Made by a program: the position numbers and the translations under genes. A DNA stretch of 64,000 nucleotides from Bryum argenteum (Eukaryota; Streptophyta; Bryopsida; Bryales; Bryaceae). The stretch is taken from assembly GCA_037043015.1 (NCBI GenBank), contig CM073328.1:6621409-6685408 (forward strand), given 5' to 3'. A model generated the notes under the pieces. That model did not search any database. It was not told the DNA's origin and saw only the letters and a program-made list of their open reading frames with translations. Numbering within the stretch: position 1 is the first letter of the stretch; the number at the start of each line of letters is the position of its first letter. This document shows, one piece after another, positions 44,601-56,242 of this stretch.

Positions 44601-45530
44601 TCTTCAGCGTGTCTGCATCATCATAACGAACCGTCAACAACCACTACGCACGACCTTTCCACCTCAAAAAATAGTAAGAAATTAAACTAGCACCCGTGAC
44701 TCCTCCAGTCAGACTACTCGAAACAGTAAGTTTCCCCGAAACTCCGTGAGTCCCCTAACGCCAGCCATGCCTACGTCATGTATTTTCTACCGGAGGCGGC
44801 GGAACGAGTTTCCAAAATGAGACGCGGAGAATGATAAGAACGAAACTCTGGCTCTCTCTCATCATGATCCACCAGCAGCCTCCAGCCTAGATAACCACCT
44901 GAAACCCCTGCCGAATTTCTGCATGCGTGGACTTTGCATATTCCCGGCGATTCCACTCCCTAACTAACGCCTAATTATACAGTGCTCTCTCAGATCCATG
45001 AAAAACAATCTCACTCAGATAAAAACAGAATGAAATCAACGCTCATTAACAAATAGTTCGAATCAACTAACACAGCAAACACTAAAACTCCCTACTTATA
45101 CTCGTGCACTGTACCTAACTCAAACGAATCACGCCGTTCTTATCCAGATCGTCGCGGATCCTAAAATCTACCAAAAAAGTAAAAACAACAAAATATCTCC
45201 CTCTCTCGATCAAACGAGAAAAAAAATCGAAAAATCAAGAAAGCACGCCAAGAAGGGAGTCATTGAACCTGGCTCAAGGGCTCCAGTGACGGGAGACACC
45301 GGGAGAGCACGAAAAACGCCTTCCGTGACTTCAAGGGAGAATTTCAGCGGCAGGTCCACGTAAAGCTTGGGATCAAACTCAGCGCCACCTCCGAACGATT
45401 TCAACGCAGCCGCCTGCAAATCCATAAGGAAGCAGAGAAGCTCGCCAGCTCGGTCGTCCTCGTCCAAATCGCCATACTCATCGAACTCGAAATCGGTGAA
45501 AAACAAGCCATTCTCATCATCCACCGACAT
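41663..45530 (-). CDS. TRE1: Trehalase (GH37, alpha,alpha-trehalase), eleven exons
   Basis: The enzyme hydrolyses trehalose to two glucoses. Exons (- strand, high to low): 45530-45300, 44643-44315, 43942-43823, 43690-43575, 43467-43367, 43224-43118, 42897-42825, 42598-42419, 42327-42140, 42058-41845 and 41758-41663. Exons 2-11 join in phase with GT-AG introns. Total is about 584 codons, close to plant trehalases (about 550-630). Signature 1 is VPGERFRECYYWDSYWVI (exon 2). Signature 2 is QWDFPNAWAPLQ (exons 9-10). The catalytic acid lies in ESGWDFSSRW (exon 6) and the base Glu in GGGGEYITQ (exon 10), followed by TGFGWTNGV. The N-terminus (SVDDENGLFF..., very acidic) shows no hydrophobic anchor or signal peptide, unlike the membrane-anchored Arabidopsis enzyme. 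The exon 1 donor is uncertain: 45300 keeps phase, while the better-looking donor at 45268 does not. No stop or frameshift is seen inside exons. Confidence 0.93.
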
Positions 45531-45780
45531 GATCGATCTCTTTCAAGGAGAAAAGAGGAACGATCAGAGGGAATGCGAGCAATGGATCGGAGAGGGAAAG
45601 AGAAAGAGAAGAGCCATGCACCTCGAGGGGCTTATGAAGGGGAGGAACTACCCGGTCGCAAACTAGGCTGGTCGGTGGGTAACTAGTAGCCGGGTCGGTA
45701 TTTCCGGGGGGCCCGGTATAACGAACCCGCAGTCAATAATAGAATAGTCACCAAAATTAGTGTGACTACAATAGAATGGA
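45531..45780 (-). promoter_or_regulatory. Upstream region of the trehalase gene
   Basis: On the - strand the bases just before the ATG are pyrimidine-rich (CTCTTTCCCTCTCC and CTCTTTTCTCC), a common plant 5' UTR feature. Farther up is a GC-rich segment (45660-45730). No TATA box assigned. Confidence 0.35.
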
Positions 45781-46009
45781 TGAGGACCAGCGACCCACTC
45801 TGATCCTGTCTGATCCTGTTCTTAGCCCCCTATACAAATATTTCTTCATCCACCCTACATGGATGAATGTTGGTATGGATGAAGAATGTCGGGGGGGTGA
45901 GTGCGTCTGCATTGTGTTTTCCGGAGGGGGGCCAGTGGGGGCGAGCCACGTTTCCCGGAACGGAATGTTAACCCTTTCTGGACACGTCAGCTACCTCTAG
46001 TCAAATTAA

Positions 46010-48960
46010 GCCTGTTCAGTTAACTTGACTGTGGTTGGTAGTTAGTTAGCCTTTGGGGGCCCCAATCACCAAAAATCACTACCCATTGGATGAATGGTAG
46101 CCGAAAAGGCCCATTTTGGGGGGTGAATGTTTGCTTGGCCTTATAGAAATATCATTGTGTGTTTCCTATATGAAGTTGGTGGTTGGTTTGGACCCATTTT
46201 TGTTCTCTTGTTTTCTACCTTCCTTTCTAGAAGAATGTGCGGGAGGTTCTTTGTAAAGTAACGTAAATAATTGTGTACATTATAGCCACCAACTTGAAAG
46301 AAAAAGAAATGGGAGTTGCTAGGGTGTCACGTACTGGTTGGTGGATTATCCGATTGAGAATTTGAGATATCGTGGGTGAATTGAGTGAGTAGAGATTCGG
46401 TAGTTAGTAGATTACATCTTTTCTTGTGGAGACTAGATAGTATGAAATTCTCTACTTCTGGGTGAATAGGAGGCTCAAATATATAGGATCTTGGTTATGA
46501 TAGAGTTGTATTGACTCTGGTTGGTAGTTAGCCTTTGGGGGGTCCTAACCAAAAATCACTACCCATTGGATGAATGATAGCCGAAAATGCCCATTTTGGG
46601 AGGTGAATGTTGGCTTGGCCTTATAGAAATATCATTGTGTGTTTCCTATATGAAGTTGGTGGTTGGTTTGGACCCATTTTTGTTCTCTTGTATTCTACCT
46701 TCCTTTTTAGAAGAATGTGCGGGAGGTAGAGTAGAGGTTCTTTGTAAAGTAACGTATATAATTGTGTACATTATAACCACCAACTTGAAAGAAAAAGAAG
46801 CGTGAGTTGCTGGTGTGTAACGTTTTGGTTGGTGGATTATTCAATTGAGATACCTTGGCTGGAAGTGATAAATAGAGATTTGGTAGTGAGTAGATTAGAA
46901 GTTCAGTTAACTTGACTGTGGTTGGTAGTTAGCCTTTGGGGGTGCCCAATTACCAAAAATCACTACTTATTGGATGATTGGTAGCCGAAAAGGCCCATTT
47001 TGGGGGTGAATGTTTGCTTGGCCTTATAGAATCATCATTGTGTGTTTCCTATGAAGTTGGTTGTTGGTTGGGGACCCCATTTTTGTTCTCTTCTACTAAG
47101 GTTACATTCATTTGTAGAAGAATAAGCGGGAGGTGGAGTGGAGGTTCTTTTTAAAGCAATGTAAATAAGTTTGTGCATTATACCCACCAACTGGAAAGAA
47201 CAAGAATTGGGAGTTGTTGGTAGAGTGGAGGTTCTATCTAAAGCAATGTAAATAATTTTGTACATTATACCCAAAGAACAAGAATTGGGAGTTGCTGATA
47301 GAGTAGAGGTTCTTTCTAAAGCAATGTAAATAAGTTTGTGCATTATACCCACCAACTGGAAAGAACAAGAATTGGAAGTTGCTGGTAGAGTGGAGGTTCT
47401 GTCTAAAGCAATGTAAATAATTTTGTGCATCATACCACCAACTAGAAAAAAATAATTTGGGAGTTGTTTGTTTGTAACGAATTGGTTGGTGGATTATTTG
47501 ATTAAGATATCGTGGCTAGAAGTGATGAATAGAGATTTGGTATTGAGTAGATGACAAGTTCAGTTAACTTGACTGTGGTTGGTAGTTAGCCTTTGGGGGG
47601 GCCCAATTACCAAAAATCACTACCCATTGGATGAATGGTAGCTGAAGAGGCCCATTTTGGGGGGTGAATATTTTCTTGGCCTTATAGAAATATCATTGTG
47701 TGTTTCCTATATGAAGTTGGTTGTTGGTTGAGACCCTATTTTTTGTTCCCTTCTACTTTACCTTCTTTTCTAGAAGAATGTGAGGGAGGTAGAGTAAAGG
47801 TTCTATGTAGAGTAACGTAAATAACTATATACATTATAGCCACCAACTGGAAAGAAAAAAATTTGGCAGTCGCTAGTCTGTAACATATTGGTTGGTGGAT
47901 AATCCGAGATCATATTGAGATACATTGGTTGGGACTGATGAATAAAGATTTGGTAGTGAGTATATTACAAGTTCAGTTAGCTTGACTATGGTTGGTTATT
48001 TAGCTTTTGGGGGCTCCGACCAAAAATCACTACCCATTGGATGAAAGGTAGCGGAAAAGGCACATTTTGGGGGTGAATGTTTGCTTCGCCTTATAGAACT
48101 ATCATTGTGTGTTTCCTATATGAATTTGGTTGTAGATTGGGACCCCATTTTTGTTCTCTTCTACTTTACATTTATTTCTAGAAGAATGTGCGGGAGGTTC
48201 TTTGTAAAGTAACGTAAATAATTGTGTATATTATAGCCACCAACTGAAAAGTAAAAAAATTGGGAGTTGCTAGAGTGTAACGTTTTGGTTGGTGGATTAT
48301 TCGATTGAGATATCGTGGTTGGATTGAGTGTATAGAGATCTGATGGTGAGTAGATTCCAATTTTTCTTTGTGGTCATTGAATAGTATGAGATTATCTTCT
48401 TTTGGCAAATAGGAGGCTTAGACATACAATCTTGATTATGATGCAGTTGTATTGGCTGTGGTTGGTAGTTAGCCTTTGGGAGGTCCTAACCAAAAACACT
48501 ACCCATTGGATGAATGGTAGCAGAAAAGGCCCATTTTGGGGGTGAATGTTTGCTTGGCCTTATAGAAGTATCATTGTGTGTTTCCTATATGAAGTTGGTT
48601 GTTGGTTAGGACCCCTTTTTTGTTCTCTTCTACTTTTCCTTTTTTTTTAGAAAAATGTACGTAAGGTAGAGTGAAGGTTCTCTGTAAAGTAACGTAATTA
48701 ATTATGTACATTATAGCCACCAACTAGAAAGAAAAAGAATTGGGAGTTGTTGGTGTGTAACGTTTTGGTTGGTGGATTATTCGATTGAGATATCGTGGTT
48801 GAATTGAGTGAATAGAGATCTGGTAGTGAGTAGATTACAATGTTTCTTTTTGGTAACTGAATAGTATGAGATTCTCTTCTTTTGGGCAAATAGGAGGCTT
48901 AGACATTCAATCTTGATTATGATGGAATTGTATTGTACTCGTTGGAAGAAGGCAAGACTT
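46010..48960. repeat. Tandem repeat array, six units of about 0.4-0.65 kb
   Basis: Units start near 46015, 46502, 46903, 47560, 47970 and 48444, each around a (T/G)GTGGTTGGTAGTTAGCCTTT-like motif. This is followed by CACTACCCATTGGATGAATG, then CATCATTGTGTGTTTCC or the ATATCATTG variant. Two subtypes exist: one begins GTTCAGTTAACTTGAC, the other has an extra segment with AATAGTATGA(A/G)ATT and ends in a TTGTATTG start. Units are diverged but clearly related. No long ORF spans them. Confidence 0.85.
47130..47440. repeat. Nested short tandem repeat inside unit 3
   Basis: Four copies of a roughly 80-95-bp segment with GGAGGTTCTxTxTAAAGCAATG and GTAAATAA(G/T)TTTGT(G/A)CATTA. They lengthen this unit relative to its neighbours. 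The - strand ORF across it is an artefact of the repeats. Confidence 0.75.
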
Positions 48961-51235
48961 GTTTTTGTCAACCAAGATTGAAGGAGTGCAAATTCTAACT
49001 TATTATGTGTGTTGTATTAAGATTTTCTAATAAGCAATGAGAATCATATTAGCTCATTGTAGATTTGTATTTGGGTTCAATTCATCAGCAAGATCAAATG
49101 CAACAATGGCTAAGTTCATTGGTATTTTGATGTTCAATAGATTAATCAACTAATAGCATGTCTATCGATAAACCTAAAGCCACATGATAAGATGGATGGA
49201 TAAGACTTACTTGAGGTGAATATGGAAAAAGAGGCAAGGTCCACCTTAACATACTAAGGTAAAAATAAAAAATGTCCAGAGACTTAAATTGGGAAAAAAT
49301 AGCATAGAAAGTGCAAATAAACTATGTTGAAGAATTGTAAGAAGCAAATGCCAACTACAACAATTCTTCAACTTAAGAAGGGGCACAACCAAGTTTTGTG
49401 AGACATGCTAATCTATTGTCTTGGGGAGTACTTTGGTTGCACCAACTCAACCTTTCATCAATCCAGAGCAAAAAGTGGGGCATAAATATAAACATCTTAA
49501 ATTAACTGATCAGAAGTTTAGAATCTAAAATTTAAGGCATGTGGATTATTTTGTGAGTCACATTATAATCTCAGACACCTTCGATCGGGTCGGGACACAT
49601 GAGGTGTAGTTGAAAGGGGATCTTTACATCAAATTGGGGGCAACAATTAGGTCGTGAGTTCGGTTGACATATCCTAAGATATTGAGTTTCAAAGTATTGG
49701 CCCCATAAATATTGAAGATTATTTGTATGAGTTTGGCAATTTTGAAGTTTAATTAAAGTAAAATGCAATGGCTAATCATGACATCTCTTCAACATTAAGA
49801 ATAGGCACGACAAAAGATGACAAGACTTTCTAACCTACCGTCTTGGAAAGCATCTTAGTTTCTCTTGCTCAACTCTTTATCAACAGTGGCCTAAAAATAC
49901 ACAAGCCAAGATGGTCTAGTAGTGTTGCTTCATAGTTTATGTATAGAGATGCTCTAATAATTAAGTGAGACCTTTCATTAGCATACGAAATTTATTATTT
50001 AAGGCAAGATGAAGCTTAAGAAGAAACCTTCGCATCACTCACCAAATACTTTTGTAGTCAACTCTACATCACATTCTCATTTGATTTTTAAGTAGCCCAC
50101 CAAAGATACCAAAAATGACCCCTCTAGTGTAAAATTTGCACGAGGTATATAATAGCTTTGCTTGTTGATCTTCAATATACCTATTGTCAACATTCCTTCG
50201 TAACACCTACAAGTCTAACATCAAAATGCAATAACAAGTTTCAGAAAAGTCCAAGAATGAGGATTCCAAAAGGACTAATCTCCTACTTACTTTGCTCATG
50301 CACACAAATTGAACACCATATTCATCATAACGAGACAATTGCATAATATTGGGACAATACATTTTAGCTTGACTCGAGCTAAAGTGACATTGAAAATCTC
50401 TCAAAATATTATGTTAGATTTGCTCCGATAACTAACTTCACTGCACATTTTTCATGCTCAAATTCGAGCCCATTATTGAGCACGCTACACCCACTTTCTT
50501 GTCATGAGATTTTTAATCACCCATCCTCCATATCCCAAAAGCACATAGAGCCAAAAATAAAAAGAGAGGGCATGGTATAGTAGTGGAGACCTTGCAACAT
50601 GTCATGTAACCAACAAACATAAGTTTCTCAGAAACCAATGACTCATTTCATAGCAAGTACAAAAACCCCATAGTCATTTTTTAAACATAAATTAGAATCA
50701 CTATAGATCAACACAAAGAGGACTTCAAAACCACAAACGTAATGACACCTAGCAACGGATTTTTCATTCACTACCAAAGTGCCATGTGGACGCGGCAGGT
50801 ATACGAGCCCATTCCGCAAAGTCAACTTGAGGGCTTAGTTGAAAAACAAACAAAAAAATTGACCATTACGGTAAAAAGGAAAGTTCTATGACATGACCAA
50901 GCATGGCTACCATGCATTATTTTATTGTTTTTGTGCCGACCAAATGTGGAACCATCCCTGGAATACTGTACCTTACATTCAGTCATGGACGGTAGGGACG
51001 ACGAAGACCGAGCGAAGTCATGAGCCTCCATATGGCTTAAATTTTGCATGATGGAAATGCACGCCGTAAACCCTAAAAAAATTTAAATCATCAAAATTGT
51101 CATCTTCGGAAAAAAAGCATGGGTACAAAAATTTGTATGAAGATCTTCGACGTAACTATGATTTTTGTCGTACTTACAAGATTTTTTTGAAAGACTCCGG
51201 TTATGGAAATTATAAGAACAAAGTATGATTATCAA
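48961..51235. other. No gene seen
   Basis: AT-rich with only short ORFs on both strands and no domain I recognise. Some - strand pieces near 50600-50820 vaguely resemble retroelement debris but not well enough to name. Confidence 0.45.
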
Positions 51236-51310
51236 GACCACCATGGTCGGGGGTTCTTGATCCTCGTTGTATGGGTACCTCAAAGCCCTTTGGGGATACT
51301 ACGTCGGGTA
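51236..51310 (+). repeat. Partial copy of the SINE-like element at 29.6 kb
   Basis: GGTCGGGGGTTCTTGATCC is followed by TATGGGTACCTCAAAGCCC and TTTGGGGATACTA. It matches the head end and body of 29700-29800 with the intervening part deleted. Confidence 0.5.
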
Positions 51311-51680
51311 TCTCTAAGAGCCTCTTTCCATGCTCCAACCGAGCTGCTTGAATTTGAGGGTGAAGGTGGCTCCCATGCAAGTTGGAGACACCGTCGTGTG
51401 AAAATAAGAGAACTTGTTTGGTTTTTTAGAATCCTAGTTTGCCAAGAGGGCTTGATAATACGGGTCACTCTCTCTATCTTAAGTTAGGAGGATTCTCCCC
51501 TTCTTTTCGTTGCATCATTTTTCCTCCATGCTTCGTGGAGTTGGTTTTATGTCCTATAAATTGAGTAGAGATTTTTGATGGTACGGTCCACACATGAGGA
51601 CGAACTACTTTTTATTTTTCTTGATTCATAGATAGATAGATAGAAACTCCGGTCCTTTCTAAGGGGCCGGCGTAAATGAA

Positions 51681-51728
51681 GTGTCCGTTCGTAATGCTAC
51701 TATTCCGATGGCCACCAGACAAGGGGTT
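51681..51728. repeat. Short dispersed repeat, inverted relative to 5753-5806
   Basis: GAAGTGTCCGTTCGTAATGC and GATGGCCACCAGACAAGGGG match the reverse complement of 5753-5806 with few mismatches. Confidence 0.45.
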
Positions 51729-51869
51729 TCTTGATTCATTTCAAAGCCTAGCTACAATACAAACTGTGAAAGAACACAACTTGGTTGGAATATGGAGAAG
51801 CACCCCAAGGCACTAGTGGTAAGGAATAGAATAGTGTTCACCGAGAGCAGGTAGTAGTCCCGCCATCGA

Positions 51870-51975
51870 TGTTATGATCTCCGGGCCTGTATTTAAGTAT
51901 GGGTCAAACAAACACTTTATTCACACCGACCTCAATCACGGTTGGAGTTCTTCTTCTTATATAACTATCAAGTAC
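51870..51975 (-). pseudogene. Degenerate 3' end of the Cys-rich gene unit
   Basis: GTTATGATCTCCGGGCCTG, then AACAAACACTTTATTCACAC, then TTCTTCTTCTT resemble the sequence just 3' of and including the C-terminus of the genes at 4598 and 40024 (near 4529-4620 and 39953-40040). The match fades upstream. Likely an old broken copy. Confidence 0.4.
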
Positions 51976-52619
51976 ATTTTCAGACATAAACATATATTTA
52001 TAATTTAAAAGCACAAGAATTTTCTCGTACTCCAGTAAGCATGGAAATTGGTAAAAAGGCTTATTCTGAAATTACAGACAGTAGCCTTTTATTGAATTTT
52101 CAAATGAGTAATTACCACCTATTGGAGTTTGTTGATTTTTTGGGCTACCAATTGTTAAGTAAATGTGGCTTTGAAGTTATGAGTTTTGTTTACAGCTGTG
52201 AGTAATAAAAAGGAGCCTTTTTTGAATTTTCGAAAAAGGAATATATTGGTTGAACTTTAGGACAAAGGGGGCTTGAAATTCGTTATCAATTGTTGCAAAT
52301 GTGGTTATGTTTGACTAGATTTATTTATGATATCACAAGAGCAAATTTATGTAAAATCCATAGACCAAGTCTGGGGGATTGGTTTTTGTGAAAGGTCGAT
52401 AATAACTTATTCATTAATTGATAAGGAGAGGTGCACTTCTCAACCTTTTTCCAGGATACGATGGTGATAACGATGGTAGGAAGTGTGATGGTACAAAGTT
52501 GGAGGAGTGACATTGTAGAGGTAAGAGGCATGTCATAGCTTTGTGGTCCAAGGGGCCTGAGGATACTAGATATTCACACCCTTCTCAAAAAGACAGTACG
52601 TGATCTCGCGTCATACCGC

Positions 52620-52975
52620 TCTAAAGGTCGGAGGGGTGATATTGCAAAGGACGGGCCGGTCATATTGCAAAGGACGGAGGTGTGACATTGTAGAGGTCAA
52701 AGAGGTGACGTTGCAAAGGTCGGAGGGGTGACATGGAAGAGGTCAAAGAGGTGACGTTGCAAAAGGTCGGAGGGGTGACATTGAAGATGTCAAAGAGATG
52801 ACATTGCAAAGGTCGAAGGGTTGACATTGAAGAGTTCAAAGAGATGACATTGCAAAGGTCGGAGGGATGACATTGGAAAGGTTGAAAGGGTGACATTGCA
52901 AAGGTCGGAAGGATGACATTGAAGAAATCGGAGGGTGGTATTGCAAAGGTTAGAGGGGTGCGTCTTACGAAGCTC
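52620..52975. repeat. Minisatellite, about 26-bp alternating units
   Basis: About a dozen imperfect copies of GGTCGGAGGGGTGACATTG alternating with AAGAGGTCAAAGAGATGACA-type units. The - strand open frame across it is repeat-driven (recurring Pro/Leu/Cys/His) and not a gene. Confidence 0.85.
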
Positions 52976-53171
52976 ATAAGTGTTTAGAGGACACGAGTAT
53001 ATTTAGATCATACAAATCTATGTATGGCATATTTCTAAGGAAAAATGTGTACAAGGGCTACATCCCCTTTCTTTGGCACATCTTCATGAGGTTTAATAAC
53101 AGTAAAATATAACCACAAAAATTAGTTGAACCCACGGCCACGTGGTTGGTTTGGTATCAGCATAGTAATAC

Positions 53172-53720
53172 TTAACCCCTAAAGGCCCAAGGGGTTTGAA
53201 GAAAAACTTAGATGTGTTATAAAATATGGATTTGGTAACCGTTATGAAGTAGCGCTCTAAAGATAGTATAAAGACCTTAAACCCTAAATTAAATCTATAC
53301 GGTTAAATTTCCTAAAATAAGTAAATTTTGTTTCATAATTAATCAAAAAGAGTAAAACTTTGCAAATCAATATAAAATGTAATTTCTATTATTAATAATT
53401 GGAAATTGCCATGATTGGCTAAATTCACATATTATATGATAAAATGGAGAGAGGCCACAAGTAACCTATGAGAAACCTTATTAGTTTCCCAAAATAGTAA
53501 GTTTTCTTACACTAAGAAAACTTTGCCCTGTTTGTGTTTGAAGGCTTATTGTGAACAATATATGAATCGAAATAGGGTTCTGTAAATTGGATGTGGTTCC
53601 CAACTTACCAAACTTCTGGAATGTTAAAAAAATTCCAAAAAAAATCTTTTTTTATCCAAGTACAGCTCCTCAAAATTCGGGATCGACCATAAAATGGTTG
53701 ATTGGGCTCTTAGGGGTTAA
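53172..53720. mobile_element. MITE, TTAACCCCTAAAGG family, 549 bp
   Basis: The left end TTAACCCCTAAAGGCCCAA and right end TTGGGCTCTTAGGGGTTAA are inverted repeats of about 19 bases with two mismatches. Related copies are at 34333-34581, 55774-56007 and, truncated, 30675-30885. It is non-coding. Confidence 0.6.
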
Positions 53721-55773
53721 GCATCCAACCAATACAACTCCGAGCAAAAGAGGACGAATTTAGAACCCTAAAAAAACTCAGCAAAATTCTCCAAAAACAC
53801 ATTATTGAATAAAGAATAGTGCAAAATTGCTAGAGAATTGTGCTCAATCATGTCCTATGGTATCTATGCCTTCACAAATGATTACTCCCTTTGTCTTTCT
53901 TGTAGTACAAAATGGGTTTTTTTACAATATGGGTTTTATTACAATATGGGTTTTGTGTCATACAAGAGTTAAAATTCATCATCATGAGTCTAGACCACTC
54001 CCCCATGAATGGATGATACTGAATCTTTAAAACCTCCCCCATGGATGCTTTTTTTAATCAAAAACGAAACTGACTACTACAGAAATATGGTCGCGGAATT
54101 ATGCCCCAATCATATGCGACCCCATCTGTTTTTTTGAGCGACCCCGTCTGGTTTTCGAGCCAAGTGCTACCACCATTATCAATCGCATTCTTACGTTTAA
54201 AGAGGACTTTGGACGGTGTGCCCTCTCTAAAACACACCTTTGGAGTGTTACATGTGACTGCCACCCAATTGCAACTACTTGTTCTAGTCTTGATTCTTGT
54301 AGTATATACCAAGGTGTGAAATTAAGACGTGATTGTCGCAAGTGGCGCCTAACTTGTAGAAACACTTATCTTTAAAAAATATTGTCTTTAAAAAATATTG
54401 TGTTTTGTTCGTTCGTGGGAGGAATGTCTTGTGTCCTAAACAGCCATTTTGAAAAGTAGTACTTAAATAGTGAAGTTATCTCGTGTGTTCGGTAGGAGAT
54501 TGTGGTCCAAAGCTTATCAAGGTGACCAATAGCAAGAACTTGTGTTAGTCTCGATGCTCTAAGTATATACTAAACGTGGACAAATGACATGATTGCTGCA
54601 GAAGGAAGTTGGAGTCGTTCACTTTGACATGTAAAAACACTTATCTATAACAAAAACATTGTGTTTTGTTTGTTAGGATTATTTAATGGGATGTATGTTT
54701 CATTTTATAAACAACCATTTTGGATAATACAACACCAAAGGAGTTATCTTGTGTTGGGTAGGGGATTGTGATCTCAAAGCTCATCAACAATGAGTTCCTT
54801 ACTTACGATCTCTCTCTATATGTTATGGTCTTAGTGGGCTTTTTGTATAATAGTGGAAAATTATCATGTAATAACTACAAGATCATTTTCTTCAAGATCA
54901 CAACAAACCCCTTGAATTAGGTTATACTATTTATGAGAATCAAGTACTTCAATGATTTCATTAGAAGAAATATAACTATTTGTTAATCTACACCCCCACA
55001 TTAATGATGGCCTTTAGATCATTGACCATAACAAAGGCTCTAACGCCCACTTTTAACAAATATACCAAATGTCTTCAATTGCATAATGACGCACTTTTGA
55101 TACCACTTTACACCTTAACAAATTCCAAAATCAAACAGTTCTGATTTTATTTACTCGTATACACAATCTAGAACAAAATTGAATTCTCAAAACAAAGTCT
55201 TAAGTGTAGCAATACCAACAAAATCAAGTACTCCTACTTCAACATCAACACAAGTGTGACAAAGACTCAACACCTCACATCAACAAGAGGAAAAAAACAA
55301 GGTCATTGAGTTTTTTTTACCAACGACGTTGAGAGAAGAGCATCATGCTTTTTCTTGAAGCAATAATTTTCTATATTCAATCCATGTAACAACCTCTATT
55401 GTTTGTACAATATTATTTCTTTCTCCCCCCCCCCCCCCTTAATCTATTGTCTTTCTACCCTTAGTTTACACTAAGAATTTTCCTGTAAGAAACAACAAAA
55501 AAAACACTTCCGCCTAGTAGGACACTACTCCCATTCATGTATGTATTCCTATAAATGAAACCAAACTTAAAAAGATGTATTAATCTATTGAGAAAAATAC
55601 ATTCACGCTATCTCATTCTTTTGCCCCTACACCCACATGGAGTAACACCATATTATAATACCCACTCAATGTAAAATGAGTTGTACCAACTAGAAAGAAA
55701 TGATGTTATGGATAGCCAATGACCCATGTGTAGCTAGCGCTCGAATAGTCATGTATGTATTCCTCTCAATTGA
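53721..55773. other. No gene seen
   Basis: AT-rich. A pair of related segments around 54100-54450 and 54500-54780 (AACTTGT and CTAGTCTTGATTCTTGTAGTA-like, then CACTTATCT and TTGTGTTTTGTT) suggests a weak tandem duplication of about 300-350 bp. Homopolymer C near 55427-55438. No supported ORF. Confidence 0.4.
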
Positions 55774-56007
55774 TTAACCCTTAAAGGTGTGAACAACTAT
55801 ATTTTGGTTGCTAGAATACAGCGTATTTTGTTTGTATTGGAATGAGTGCACACCTTTAATAGATTTGAGTGCAAAGAACAAGTTGACATATAAATCCATG
55901 CGGTTCTACTAAGCTTTTAAGATCTCAATATAGAGTTTCTTGTTGGTAGCAAATCTCAATTATACGCCACCGTACATACTATCCCCAAGGGACCTTTAAG
56001 GGTTAAT
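55774..56007. mobile_element. MITE, TTAACCCTTAAAGGT family, about 234 bp
   Basis: The ends TTAACCCTTAAAGGT and ACCTTTAAGGGTTAA form a perfect 15-base inverted repeat. TTA at the junctions may be the target duplication. The flanking TGGATAGCCAATGACCCATG segment recurs at 56148, a separate local duplication on the other side. Confidence 0.65.
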
Positions 56008-56242
56008 ACATTATGTGGTTAAAAATAAAAATACATCTATGCTATCTCATTTTTTACCCGCACACCCACATGGAGTAACACCATATATTAATACCCATAT
56101 ATCAATGTAAAATGAGTTGTACCAACTAGGGAAAGAAATGATGTTATGGATAGCCATTGACCCATGTGTCTCTAGCTAGCAACTTGAATTAGTTATCCCC
56201 CACCCGCATTAAATAGGCCCACGCTGAAACCAGACTGTAGTA

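Noticed and set aside
47035..47433. 132-codon - strand ORF with a repeated peptide
   Set aside because: The peptide repeat only reflects the short tandem DNA repeat. Neighbouring array units do not keep the frame.
52620..52975. Regular repeats considered as a CRISPR array
   Set aside because: Units are imperfect head-to-tail repeats without unique spacers, and the genome is eukaryotic. It is a minisatellite.
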